From: CALMEC01 sp963706315
Lineage (GTDB): Bacteria > Actinomycetota > Thermoleophilia > Miltoncostaeales > Miltoncostaeaceae
Direction: 5' to 3'
DNA length: 64,000 bases
Assembly (NCBI GenBank): GCA_963706315.1
Contig: CAVPMA010000005.1
Span: 275,767 to 339,766, forward strand
The notes beneath the pieces are model-generated. The model was not told the DNA's origin. It searched no databases and saw nothing but the letters and a program-made list of their open reading frames with translations. Positions 7,734-16,980 of the stretch are shown in pieces; the first letter of the stretch is position 1; every line of letters starts with the position of its first letter. The position numbers and the translations under genes were made by a program.

Positions 7734-8180
7734 TCACAGTTCTCTGAGCATGGCGGTGGTCGAGCCTTCGCGCACGACGACCGGGCGGTGCGGCTGCCCG
7801 TTCCTGTTCCGGTGTGCGTAGACGATCTCCACCGCGTCGATCCAGGCGTCCAGGTCGCCGACCATGAACTCGTACGCGCACTCCGCGGTGTGGATGATCA
7901 TCCGCGGACGCTGGCCACCCGGGATCATGCCGTCGGGGCTCGCCGGGGACCGCTCCACCTCGATGATCTCGTCGAGCGGCATCTCACGCCGCTTCGCCCG
8001 GAGCACGGTGTCCAGCACGGTCGGAACGAACACGAGCCGATCGTCGGCGAGGTACAGGGTGCCGTGACGGCCCAGCCAGCCGTTCTGCAGATCGGCGCCG
8101 CCCTGCTTCCTGACAGTTTCGCCCGGGCGCGGACGGGCGGCGCTCGGCCGCCGGGGGAGCCTACGATTCGCCGTGCCCAT
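7734..8180 (-). CDS. Conserved hypothetical protein, GRAM/PH-like domain (paralogue of the next gene)
   Basis: A 148-residue soluble protein I cannot assign to a named family with confidence. Residues 30-120 show the pattern of a GRAM or bacterial PH-like sheet: NGWLGRHGTLYLADDRLVFVP, a positively charged turn, PLDEIIEVE, RMIIHT and YEFMVGDLDAWIDAVE. It overlaps the upstream gene by 20 bases and aligns with it along its core (W-L-x-R-x-G, D-D-x-L-x-F-x-P, PGG-x-x-PRM, EF-x-x-x-x-LD-W), so the two arose by tandem duplication and are translated together. Membrane-lipid or protein binding is a guess from the fold. Confidence 0.65.
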   Translation of the reverse strand: MGTANRRLPRRPSAARPRPGETVRKQGGADLQNGWLGRHGTLYLADDRLVFVPTVLDTVLRAKRREMPLDEIIEVERSPASPDGMIPGGQRPRMIIHTAECAYEFMVGDLDAWIDAVEIVYAHRNRNGQPHRPVVVREGSTTAMLREL

Positions 8181-8607
8181 CGTCCATCCTCATTCGGGTC
8201 TCCCAGATGCGCCGCCGCTCGCCAACCGCCTCGAGCCAGTCGTCCAGGCCGACGGTGAACACGAACTCGAACGAGCGTTCACGCGTGGTGATGCGCATCC
8301 GCGGGGCCTTGCCTCCCGGGAGGAACTCCTCGGCGCCGGGCGGTTCGCGGACGACCGACTCGATCGCGTCGAAGTCGATGCGGTGCGGCTTGGCCAGCAG
8401 CATCCGCTCCATCGGCGACGGCGCGAAGGAGAGGTGATCGTCGTGGAGGCGCAGGAGGCCGCCCCGGGCGAGCCACCCCGAGTTGAGCGACGCGAGGGTG
8501 CGCCGGTAGACCCCGTCCTCGAGCTCCCGCGGTCCGTCGCGCGCGACGATGAACCGCGCGTCCCACCGGTCCGGGTCGTAGCCGTCATCGCGGTGGAGAT
8601 CAGGCAT
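8161..8607 (-). CDS. Conserved hypothetical protein, GRAM/PH-like domain
   Basis: A 148-residue paralogue of the gene that follows it. The core (SGWLARGGLLRLHDDHLSFAP, IDFDAIESV, PGGKAPRMRITT, FEFVFTVGLDDWLEAV) carries the same strand pattern. The N-terminus (MPDLHRDDGYDPDRWDARF) is acidic and unrelated to the paralogue. I chose ATG at 8605-8607 because TAGCCT lies exactly 8 nt upstream, giving a leaderless mRNA; longer starts would run into the divergent promoter of the gene at 8673. No catalytic motif seen. The pair probably works as a heterodimer or as two related lipid/protein-binding modules, which is inference. Confidence 0.65.
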   Translation of the reverse strand: MPDLHRDDGYDPDRWDARFIVARDGPRELEDGVYRRTLASLNSGWLARGGLLRLHDDHLSFAPSPMERMLLAKPHRIDFDAIESVVREPPGAEEFLPGGKAPRMRITTRERSFEFVFTVGLDDWLEAVGERRRIWETRMRMDDGHGES

Positions 8608-8672
8608 CCCGGTCGAGGCTATCAAGCCTGGCGCTCCGAGAGGGACGTCCGGTCCCGGCGCTAGCGTCCCGC

Positions 8673-9133
8673 ATGATCGTCCCGACCCGCCCGACGGAGC
8701 ATCGATCATCGTCTACTCGGACTGGCTGAAGGACTTCGAGCGTCGGCTGGCGCTCCACGACGACGGGGTCGCCGCGCTTGCCCGCGATCTTGCCCTTCGC
8801 ACCAGCTGGACCGTCCGGGCCGAGGCACCCGGGTTCGCCCCTCCCGAACCCCGGGCCGGCCGGCCACCTGACGTGGCATGCGACCGCGGCGCCGAGACTC
8901 CGCCGGTCGTGTTCGAGGTGGAGCTGCCGGAGACCCTCGTGCGACGGGAGACGGTGCAGCGGCTGGAGCGCCTGGTGGAGAGGGCGCTCGAAACCCGTGT
9001 CGTCGTGATCGCCGACGACGCGCACCAGGAGACGATTCGGGAGACGAGCCGGCTGCTGCGTTGCGCGGGCCTTGCCATTCCGGTGGCGGCGATCGCGCCG
9101 CGATCGGAGACGCTCACCGGCGCCGACTGGTAA
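8673..9133 (+). pseudogene. PD-(D/E)XK-like protein with N-terminal frameshift
   Basis: The frame ending at TAA 9133 is well-formed protein back to about 8675 (YSDWLKDFERRLALHDDG onward), yet contains no ATG, GTG or TTG before GTG 8873. A good start, ATG 8673, sits 5 nt behind TAGCGT but in another frame and stops after 18 codons. A single-base deletion between about 8675 and 8700 would join them into 153 residues. The pattern WTVRAEAPGF, GRPPDVACDRG and VVFEVELPETL recalls small restriction-endonuclease-like folds (D then E-x-E). Either sequence error, a damaged gene, or use of ATC at 8705/8708 with GGAG upstream. No function assigned. Confidence 0.5.
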
Positions 9134-9207
9134 GCCGCGCAACTGTAAGACGTTCGTGAAGCCGTACACGATTCTCAAAGAACCTGCCTGTTCGGCGCGA
9201 CCGCGGC

Positions 9208-10332
9208 GTGTCAGGGTCCTGCGCAGCGCATGGATGCGCTGTCCCGCACCCAACTAACGAGCGTTGCCCGATTCGCGCACGTCTCAGACTGCTACTTGGC
9301 CTCGTCGCCGCGGCGACAGCCGCGGCGACAGCGTCCGCCTCGCCGATGATCGTCCTGTACGGCACGGCGGAGACCAACCGCAAGATCATCCGTCCGGGCG
9401 CGCCCGGTGCGCTCCCGGTCGACGGACGGCTGTTCATCCAGGAGCCCAACTGGGGGCACCTCTTCGCCGGTGAGGCCGACCGGGCATTCCGACTCGCGCG
9501 CGTGACCGACGACGAGCTGCAGGCGGCGGGCAACGGACCTGCGATGGCGCGGGTGCTGCGAGGCGCCGTCGACCGGAACAACTGCTTCTACGACTCGGCT
9601 TGGTTCGGTTGCCGCAGCCGCCTCGTCTTCGTCGACGAGATCGACCACCGCTTCGCGGAGCCCGCGCCGAACCTCAACACCCCCGCATGGCGAGGCCGCA
9701 CGAGCCGCAGCCAGCCGAAGCCGAGGTTCCCGAACTACGTGCCCACTCCGCTCCCCGGCCAACTCGGGTACGAGCTCGGGCGGGCCATGGAGATCCTCGC
9801 TGCATCACCGTTCCCGGGCGGGGGAACATACGCGCAGCGGGTGCATTTCTACGTCGCGCCCGGCGTCGTCTCGTCGCTCGGCGTGGGGCGCGGCAAGTAC
9901 CAGAACCTCGGCCGAGACCGTCGGCCGCACTTCCGCTCGTACGAGGGCCTCCGCTCCGCGCTGCAGCGCGCAGGGGGCGTCTGGCTCGAGATGTACCACT
10001 TCAACCGGGCGACCCGCTCCCGGGCGCCGTTCAATACCTACGAGTGGTCCGTGTACCCGTGGCGCTTCGCGCTCTACCTCACCGGGCCGGGTGCCGGCGC
10101 ACCGGACCCGAGCGCACTCGGCCGGCTGCACTTCATGATGACCCGCGGGGCGCCGAAGGCGAAGGGCGGAGCCCCCGCGATCTGCCGTCGCGGCGCCGGC
10201 CCGGCATGTCAGTTCACGCTGGCGGCGTCGGGGAAGAACCGCACGATCCTGGCGAACGGCGTGGGGCAGTACCGGATGGAGGGCGAGGAGGCCGCCTGGC
10301 GGTCCCACGTCAGGCGGATCTTCTTCCGGTGA
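9208..10332 (+). CDS. Secreted protein of unknown function (paralogue A)
   Basis: A 374-residue protein with a signal peptide: arginine-rich n-region, hydrophobic RLLLGLVAAATAAATASA, then a likely cleavage before SPMIVLYG. The mature part has no motif I recognise; it is rich in aromatic and arginine residues (GKYQNLGRDRRPHFRSYEG, NTYEWSVYPWRFALYL) and holds two cysteine pairs (CFYDSAWFGC, CRRGAGPAC) that could form disulfides outside the cell. The start is taken as GTG 9208, but ATT at 9271 would align with the ATG of the paralogue (MRARLRLLLG against MRAGRRIILI), so the true start may be later. Followed by its paralogue 108 bases downstream. Confidence 0.75.
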   Translation: MSGSCAAHGCAVPHPTNERCPIRARLRLLLGLVAAATAAATASASPMIVLYGTAETNRKIIRPGAPGALPVDGRLFIQEPNWGHLFAGEADRAFRLARVTDDELQAAGNGPAMARVLRGAVDRNNCFYDSAWFGCRSRLVFVDEIDHRFAEPAPNLNTPAWRGRTSRSQPKPRFPNYVPTPLPGQLGYELGRAMEILAASPFPGGGTYAQRVHFYVAPGVVSSLGVGRGKYQNLGRDRRPHFRSYEGLRSALQRAGGVWLEMYHFNRATRSRAPFNTYEWSVYPWRFALYLTGPGAGAPDPSALGRLHFMMTRGAPKAKGGAPAICRRGAGPACQFTLAASGKNRTILANGVGQYRMEGEEAAWRSHVRRIFFR

Positions 10333-10440
10333 CGCACCGGTCCGCTCAAAGAATTCGGCGCCGCTGCCGATAACGATTTTGTAAGTTGGCGTGGCGCATG
10401 AGGCGCCGCGGGAATCGTACGAAAAGGACTTCGACGACAA

Positions 10441-11520
10441 ATGCGCGCAGGACGCCGCATCATCTTGATCCTCCTGGCCGCCATGTCCCTGGCGGCGGCC
10501 ACGGCCTCGGCCACGCCGATGGTGGTCCTCTACGCCAGTCAGGACACCAACCGGCAGATCGTCAAGCCGGGGACCGCCGGTGCCCTCCCGCTCGACGGAC
10601 GCCTGTACGTTCAGGAGCCGAACGTCGGCCACCTGTTCGGCGGCGACGCCGACAGGCCCTACCGCCTGTCCGGCGTGAGCGGCTCCGCGCTTCTCGCGGC
10701 CGGGGACGCCGAGTCGATGGCCCGCCTGCTGCGCTCCAGGATCGACGCCGACGACTGCCATTTCGTGCCATGGGGGTACGCCGGGTGCCGGAGCCACCTC
10801 GTGTTCGTCGACGAGATCGACTACCGCTTCGCAGAGAAGGGCCCGAACCTGAACACGAAGGCCTGGGCCGGCCGCACGAGCCGCAACCAGCCGAGGCGGA
10901 AGTTCCCGAACTACATCCCGCGCCCGCGGCCCGGGCACGCGGGGTACGAGCTCGGCCACGCCATGCAGATCCTCGCGGCGACCCCGTACCCCGGCGGCGG
11001 TACCTACGCCCAGCGCGTCCACTTCTACATCGCGCCGGGAGTGGTCACCTCGATCGGGGTGGGCCGCGGCAAGTACCACAACCTCGGACGGGACAGGCGC
11101 CCGCACTTCCGCTCCCACGAGGGGCTCCGCTCGGCGCTTCAGCTCTCCGGCGGCATCTGGCTTGAGATGTACCACTTCGACACCAGGACCCGTGTGCGCT
11201 CGCCGTTCAACACCTACGAGTGGTCGGTGTACCCGTGGCGCTTCGCCCTCTACCTGACCGCGCCGGGCGCCGCTGCGCCGGATCCCGCGCTCATGGCGAA
11301 GATCCACTTCCACATGACCCGCGGGATGCCGAAGAACAAGGGCGGCGCTCCCGCCCAGTGCGCCAACCCGGCGACCCCCCAGGCCTGCCAGTTCGCGCTC
11401 GCGTCGAGCCCGAAGAATCAGGCGATCCTGGCGAACGGGGTCGGCCAGTACAAGATGGAGGGCAACGAGGCGGAGTGGCGCTTCTACGTGAAGGCCCTGT
11501 TCTTCCCCGAGCTCCCCTGA
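10441..11520 (+). CDS. Secreted protein of unknown function (paralogue B)
   Basis: A 359-residue paralogue of the preceding gene, alike over nearly its whole length, with a clean signal peptide (MRAGRRIILILLAAMSLAAA then ATASATPMVVLYAS). Shared blocks include KPGTAGALPLDGRLYVQEP, LVFVDEIDYRFAEKGPNLNT, PGGGTYAQRVHFYIAPGVV and EMYHFDTRTR. The same cysteine pairs are kept (CHFVPWGYAGC; CANPATPQAC). No enzymatic motif is evident. Two adjacent copies that remain intact suggest selection for two related extracellular proteins. An AAAGGA ribosome site lies 12 nt before the ATG. Confidence 0.78.
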   Translation: MRAGRRIILILLAAMSLAAATASATPMVVLYASQDTNRQIVKPGTAGALPLDGRLYVQEPNVGHLFGGDADRPYRLSGVSGSALLAAGDAESMARLLRSRIDADDCHFVPWGYAGCRSHLVFVDEIDYRFAEKGPNLNTKAWAGRTSRNQPRRKFPNYIPRPRPGHAGYELGHAMQILAATPYPGGGTYAQRVHFYIAPGVVTSIGVGRGKYHNLGRDRRPHFRSHEGLRSALQLSGGIWLEMYHFDTRTRVRSPFNTYEWSVYPWRFALYLTAPGAAAPDPALMAKIHFHMTRGMPKNKGGAPAQCANPATPQACQFALASSPKNQAILANGVGQYKMEGNEAEWRFYVKALFFPELP

Positions 11521-11528
11521 GGTCGGCC

Positions 11529-11560
11529 GGCGGCGACGCGCGGGTGCTCCGCGCGCCGCC
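11529..11560. terminator. Hairpin between convergent genes
   Basis: The left arm GGCGGCGACGCGCGG and right arm CCGCGCGCCGCC pair around GTGCT with one small bulge. It lies between the stop of the secreted protein gene and the stop of the LysR gene and can serve both strands. There is no T-run, as is common for GC-rich actinobacteria. Confidence 0.55.
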
Positions 11561-11561
11561 G

Positions 11562-12479
11562 TCATGCACCGGCCGTCGTGCCGTGCGCCACGTCGGGCCC
11601 GAGCGGACCGACCCGCCTGAGTCCGTCGGCGACCCGGCGTGACGCGGCGGGCAGGTCGTCGAGGGCCGCGGAGATGAGCTCGAACCGCGCGTCGAGATTC
11701 GCGGCCGACAGGCCGGTGGCGCGCACGAGGCCCGCGGCCACGTACTGGGCGACGTAGGAGCGCGGGAGGAAGCCGGCGCCCTCGCCGGCCGCGACCGCCG
11801 CAAGCACGCCCAGCGAGCTTCCGACGTCCAGGGACATCGACGGCCAGACGCCCGCCGCCTCGAGGGCGCGCTCGACGGTCGCGCGCACGGCCGAGCCCCG
11901 TGCCTGCCAGAGCACGGTCAGTCCCTCGACGATGCCGAGCTGCGCCCGCCGCTCGCGGGCGCGTGAGCGGATGAGCACGATGTCGTCGACGAGGATCGGA
12001 CGTCGCGTGAGGTCGTCGGACGGAGGGTCGGGCGGGGCCACCGCCACGGCCAGGTCCGCGGCGCCGGCAAGCACGGTCTGAACGGCGGTCGTCGCATCGC
12101 AGGGGACCACGCGCACGTCGAGCACCGGCGGCTCGAGCGCGGCCGCCACGATCCACGGCATGACGAGCGGGATCGCCGCCTCAGAGATCGCGATCGTCGT
12201 GCGAAGCTCGGCCGCCGACGGCGCCTCCACCGCGTGACGGGCGCGCGTCAGCGCGCGCGACACGGCCCGTGCGTGCGGGAGCAGCGCCTCGCCCGCGTCG
12301 GTCAGCTCGATACCCCGCGCGCCCCGACGGTAGAGCTGGCGGCCGGCGAGCAGCTGCAGGTTGCGCAGCCGGCTCGACACGGCGGGCTGGGTGACGTTGA
12401 GCGCCCGGGCGGCGGCGGTGACCGATCCCTCCTCCACCACGGTGGCAAACACCTGAAGCTGATCCGCGCTGAACTCCAT
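11562..12479 (-). CDS. LysR family transcriptional regulator
   Basis: A 305-residue LysR-type regulator: the N-terminal helix-turn-helix (MEFSADQLQVFATVVEEGSV, AARALNVTQPAVSSRLRNLQ) is typical, followed by the linker helix and a periplasmic-binding-like effector domain (residues 90-300). It is divergent from the rhodanese-dioxygenase and TauE genes, the usual arrangement in which a LysR protein controls its neighbour, so sulfide, persulfide or sulfite derivatives are plausible effectors (inference). Start is ATG 12477-12479; GATAAG lies 8 nt upstream, suggesting a leaderless transcript. A TTG one codon earlier is possible. Confidence 0.9.
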   Translation of the reverse strand: MEFSADQLQVFATVVEEGSVTAAARALNVTQPAVSSRLRNLQLLAGRQLYRRGARGIELTDAGEALLPHARAVSRALTRARHAVEAPSAAELRTTIAISEAAIPLVMPWIVAAALEPPVLDVRVVPCDATTAVQTVLAGAADLAVAVAPPDPPSDDLTRRPILVDDIVLIRSRARERRAQLGIVEGLTVLWQARGSAVRATVERALEAAGVWPSMSLDVGSSLGVLAAVAAGEGAGFLPRSYVAQYVAAGLVRATGLSAANLDARFELISAALDDLPAASRRVADGLRRVGPLGPDVAHGTTAGA

Positions 12480-12480
12480 C

Positions 12481-12543
12481 AATCCAACTTATCATTCACT
12501 GCCAGAAGACTGATTGGATTATTGTGCGTTGCGGGTCTACGGT
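12481..12543. promoter_or_regulatory. Divergent promoter region with LysR-type inverted repeat
   Basis: AATCCAA (12481-12487) and TTGGATT (12514-12520) form a perfect inverted repeat with a 26-base centre. The left arm overlaps the start region of the LysR gene and the right arm lies upstream of TACGGT (12538-12543), the -10 box of the divergent gene. This fits a regulator that represses itself and activates its neighbour; binding is inferred. Confidence 0.5.
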
Positions 12544-12549
12544 TTGATC

Positions 12550-13704
12550 ATGAGCACTTCGGAGGAGCCGATGACACGCACCGAGGTGACCGCGGCGGAG
12601 CTCGAGGCGGAGATCCGGACGGGCGCGCCGATCACGATCCTGGACGTCCGTGATCGGGCGACGTTTGACGACTGGCACATCGAGCCGGCGGGCGCGACGC
12701 TGATCAACGTGCCGCTCGCGCAGCTCGAGCGGGAGCCCGGCCTCGTCGCCGCCGCGGCTCGCGAGCCACGGACGCTGCGCGTGCTCTGCACGCGTGGGCG
12801 CACCTCAGGTACCGCCACCGGCATGCTGCGCGACGCCGGCGGCGACGCGATGAGCGTCGCCGGCGGGATGATCGCGTGGTCGCGCCTGCTGGCGGCCGAG
12901 GTCGTCCCGGTGCCGTCGGCGGCGACGATCGTGCAGTTCCGGCGCGAGGCCCGCGGATGCCTCTCGTACCTGGTTGCGTCCGGCGGCGAGGCGCTCGTCG
13001 TCGACCCGGCTCCCGACGTGGAGCCCTATATGGCCGAGGCGGCGCGCCGTGGCGCGCGAATCACGCATGTCCTCGACACGCATGTCCACGCGGACCATCT
13101 CTCCGGATTGCGGCCGCTGGCGGCGGCAACCGGGGCGCAGATGCATCTCTCGACGGGCGCGCTCGCACGGGGCGCCGACGCCGCGGGCGTCGTGACCGTC
13201 CGCGACGGCGATCGCATCCAGCTCGGCGACGCCGAGGTGCGGGTGATCGGCCTCCCGGGGCACACGACCGACAACGTCGGAGTCGCCGTCGACGGCGTCG
13301 CGGTGATCGCAGGCGACTCGCTGTTCGTCGATTCCGTCGCGCGCCCTGACCTCGAGGTGGGCGACGCGGGCGCCGCGGACGCCGCTCGGCTCCTTCATCG
13401 GACCATCCACGAACGGCTGCTGCCGCTTGGCGACGACGTGGTGCTCCTCCCTTGCCACTACGGCGGAGGGCGCAGGTCGGCGCCGGTCGCGGCGACACTG
13501 GGCGAGGTGCGCACCGCAACACCCCTCGTCGATCTGGACGCCGACGCCTTCGTGACGGAGGTGCTCGCCGCGATGCCGCCCCGGCCGCAGAACTACCTGG
13601 AGATCATCGCCGCTAACCTCACGCCGACCGACGACGATGACGACGAGGTGGCGGGACTCGAGGTCGGCGCGAACAACTGCGCCGCGACGATCGTCGGATC
13701 ATGA
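12550..13704 (+). CDS. Rhodanese-persulfide dioxygenase fusion (MBL fold)
   Basis: A 384-residue two-domain enzyme. Residues 10-110 are a rhodanese domain (TILDVRDRATFDDWHI; active-site Cys in LCTRGRTSG). Residues 120-350 are a metallo-beta-lactamase fold of the ETHE1/persulfide dioxygenase type, with the metal motif THVHADHLSG, LPGHTTDN and GDSLFVD, and the family ending PPRPQNYLEIIAANL. It oxidises glutathione or protein persulfides to sulfite, with the rhodanese passing sulfane sulfur. The rhodanese is N-terminal here, whereas well-known fusions carry it at the C-terminus. ATG 12550 is 6 nt behind TACGGT (leaderless); ATG 12571 with GGAGGAG upstream is an alternative. The next gene exports sulfite. 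Confidence 0.88.
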   Translation: MSTSEEPMTRTEVTAAELEAEIRTGAPITILDVRDRATFDDWHIEPAGATLINVPLAQLEREPGLVAAAAREPRTLRVLCTRGRTSGTATGMLRDAGGDAMSVAGGMIAWSRLLAAEVVPVPSAATIVQFRREARGCLSYLVASGGEALVVDPAPDVEPYMAEAARRGARITHVLDTHVHADHLSGLRPLAAATGAQMHLSTGALARGADAAGVVTVRDGDRIQLGDAEVRVIGLPGHTTDNVGVAVDGVAVIAGDSLFVDSVARPDLEVGDAGAADAARLLHRTIHERLLPLGDDVVLLPCHYGGGRRSAPVAATLGEVRTATPLVDLDADAFVTEVLAAMPPRPQNYLEIIAANLTPTDDDDDEVAGLEVGANNCAATIVGS

Positions 13705-13714
13705 GCGGTGCCGG

Positions 13715-14485
13715 GTGAGCACGACGCTCGCCCTCGCACTCACGCTCGGCGCCGCGATCGGCCTGGTGCTGGGCATGCTCGGCGGAGGCGGTGCCGTGCT
13801 CGCCGTGCCGGTGCTGGTGTCCGTCCTCGGGGAGGACGTGCACGCCGCGACGACCGGTTCGTTGGTGGTCGTCGGGCTGGCTGCGCTGGTCGGGGGGATG
13901 CGCCAGGCGAGCCGGGGATACGTCTGCTGGCGAGTCGCCGCGGTGCTCGCCGTCGCGGCGCTGCCCGGCGTCGCGCTTGGCACGGTGGCCAACGTCCACG
14001 CGAGCGGATCACTCCTCGCGGTGCTCCTCGCGCTGCTCATCCTCGGAGTCGCGGGCGTGACGTGGCGACGCAGCACGTCGGCTCGGGCGCCGCACGGCGG
14101 GGGGCCTGGGGTGGCGTGCCCTCAGATCGCGACGTGGAAGCTGGTCGGCGCCGGGGTCGCCCTCGGGGTCCTCACCGGGTTCTTCGGAGTGGGCGGCGGC
14201 TTCGTGATCGTGCCGATGCTGAGCGTCGGGTTCGGCGTGCCGATGCGGCTGGCAATCGGCACGTCGCTCATCGCGATCTTCCTGATGAGCGTTGCCGGCT
14301 TCGCGAATCACCTGGCGCAGGGCTCGCACGTCGACTGGTCGCTGGTGCTTCCGTTCGCGGTGGCGACGATCGCCGGCTCGCTTGCCGGTGCGACGCTCTC
14401 GCCCCGCGTTCCGCGGCTCGTGCTCGGCCGCATGTTCGCGGTGCTCCTGACCGGGGTCGCCGTGGTCATGATGGTCAGCGCCTGA
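13715..14485 (+). CDS. TauE/SafE family sulfite exporter
   Basis: A 256-residue inner-membrane protein with about eight predicted transmembrane helices in two pseudo-symmetric halves. Each half starts with a glycine-rich helix: GAAIGLVLGMLGGGGAVLAVP and GVALGVLTGFFGVGGGFVIVP, the signature of the TauE/SafE family. It lies 10 bases behind the persulfide dioxygenase gene, whose product makes sulfite, so export of sulfite or related anions is the simplest reading. The start is GTG 13715. The pair would detoxify reduced sulfur under LysR control. Confidence 0.88.
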   Translation: MSTTLALALTLGAAIGLVLGMLGGGGAVLAVPVLVSVLGEDVHAATTGSLVVVGLAALVGGMRQASRGYVCWRVAAVLAVAALPGVALGTVANVHASGSLLAVLLALLILGVAGVTWRRSTSARAPHGGGPGVACPQIATWKLVGAGVALGVLTGFFGVGGGFVIVPMLSVGFGVPMRLAIGTSLIAIFLMSVAGFANHLAQGSHVDWSLVLPFAVATIAGSLAGATLSPRVPRLVLGRMFAVLLTGVAVVMMVSA

Positions 14486-14530
14486 CCTGCCGCGGCCGGT
14501 CCGGTCCGCGGGTCGGGGCCCGAAATGCGA

Positions 14531-14563
14531 CGGGGGCGCCCCGCCGAAGCGGACGCACCCCCG
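14531..14563. terminator. Possible bidirectional hairpin terminator
   Basis: CGGGGGCG (14531-14538) and CGCACCCCCG (14554-14563) pair with one mismatch between the convergent TauE and pyrophosphatase genes. No T-run; assignment rests on position. Confidence 0.35.
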
Positions 14564-14576
14564 CCGAACCGCCGGT

Positions 14577-16664
<2,088 letters not shown>

Positions 16665-16980
16665 GAGTCATTTCCCCCATATTCCGGGTAAGCATCGAAG
16701 CGTGGCCGCCCGGCACTCAGGCCCAGGGCGCTTCGGCCGCGAAAGGACGCGGCTTTTTATCACAGCGAACCGGCGCGCAACGGGCGCGGACGCCGCGGGT
16801 TCCCCAACCGGTCGACGATCGCCCGGCCAGACCGGCCCCACCTGCACTCGCCCGGCGCGCGGGCTATGGTGTCTCGCGAATGTACGAAAGTACCTTCACG
16901 ATTCACGAAATCATGGGTCATCCGCCGTCTCGCCGATCAGCGGAGATCACCAGGCCCTTCGACCGATCGCGGGCCGACGT
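16665..16980. promoter_or_regulatory. Divergent intergenic region with promoter and 34-codon leader ORF
   Basis: TATGGT (16865-16870) is a -10 box for the DUF1800 operon. Nine bases downstream an ATG (16880) opens a 34-codon frame (begins MYESTFTIHEIMGHPPSRRS) whose TGA (16982-16984) overlaps the DUF1800 start GTG (16981) in the string GTGTGA. The main gene has no ribosome site of its own, so translational coupling to the leader is plausible. The left half (toward hppA) has no other element I can name. Confidence 0.45.
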
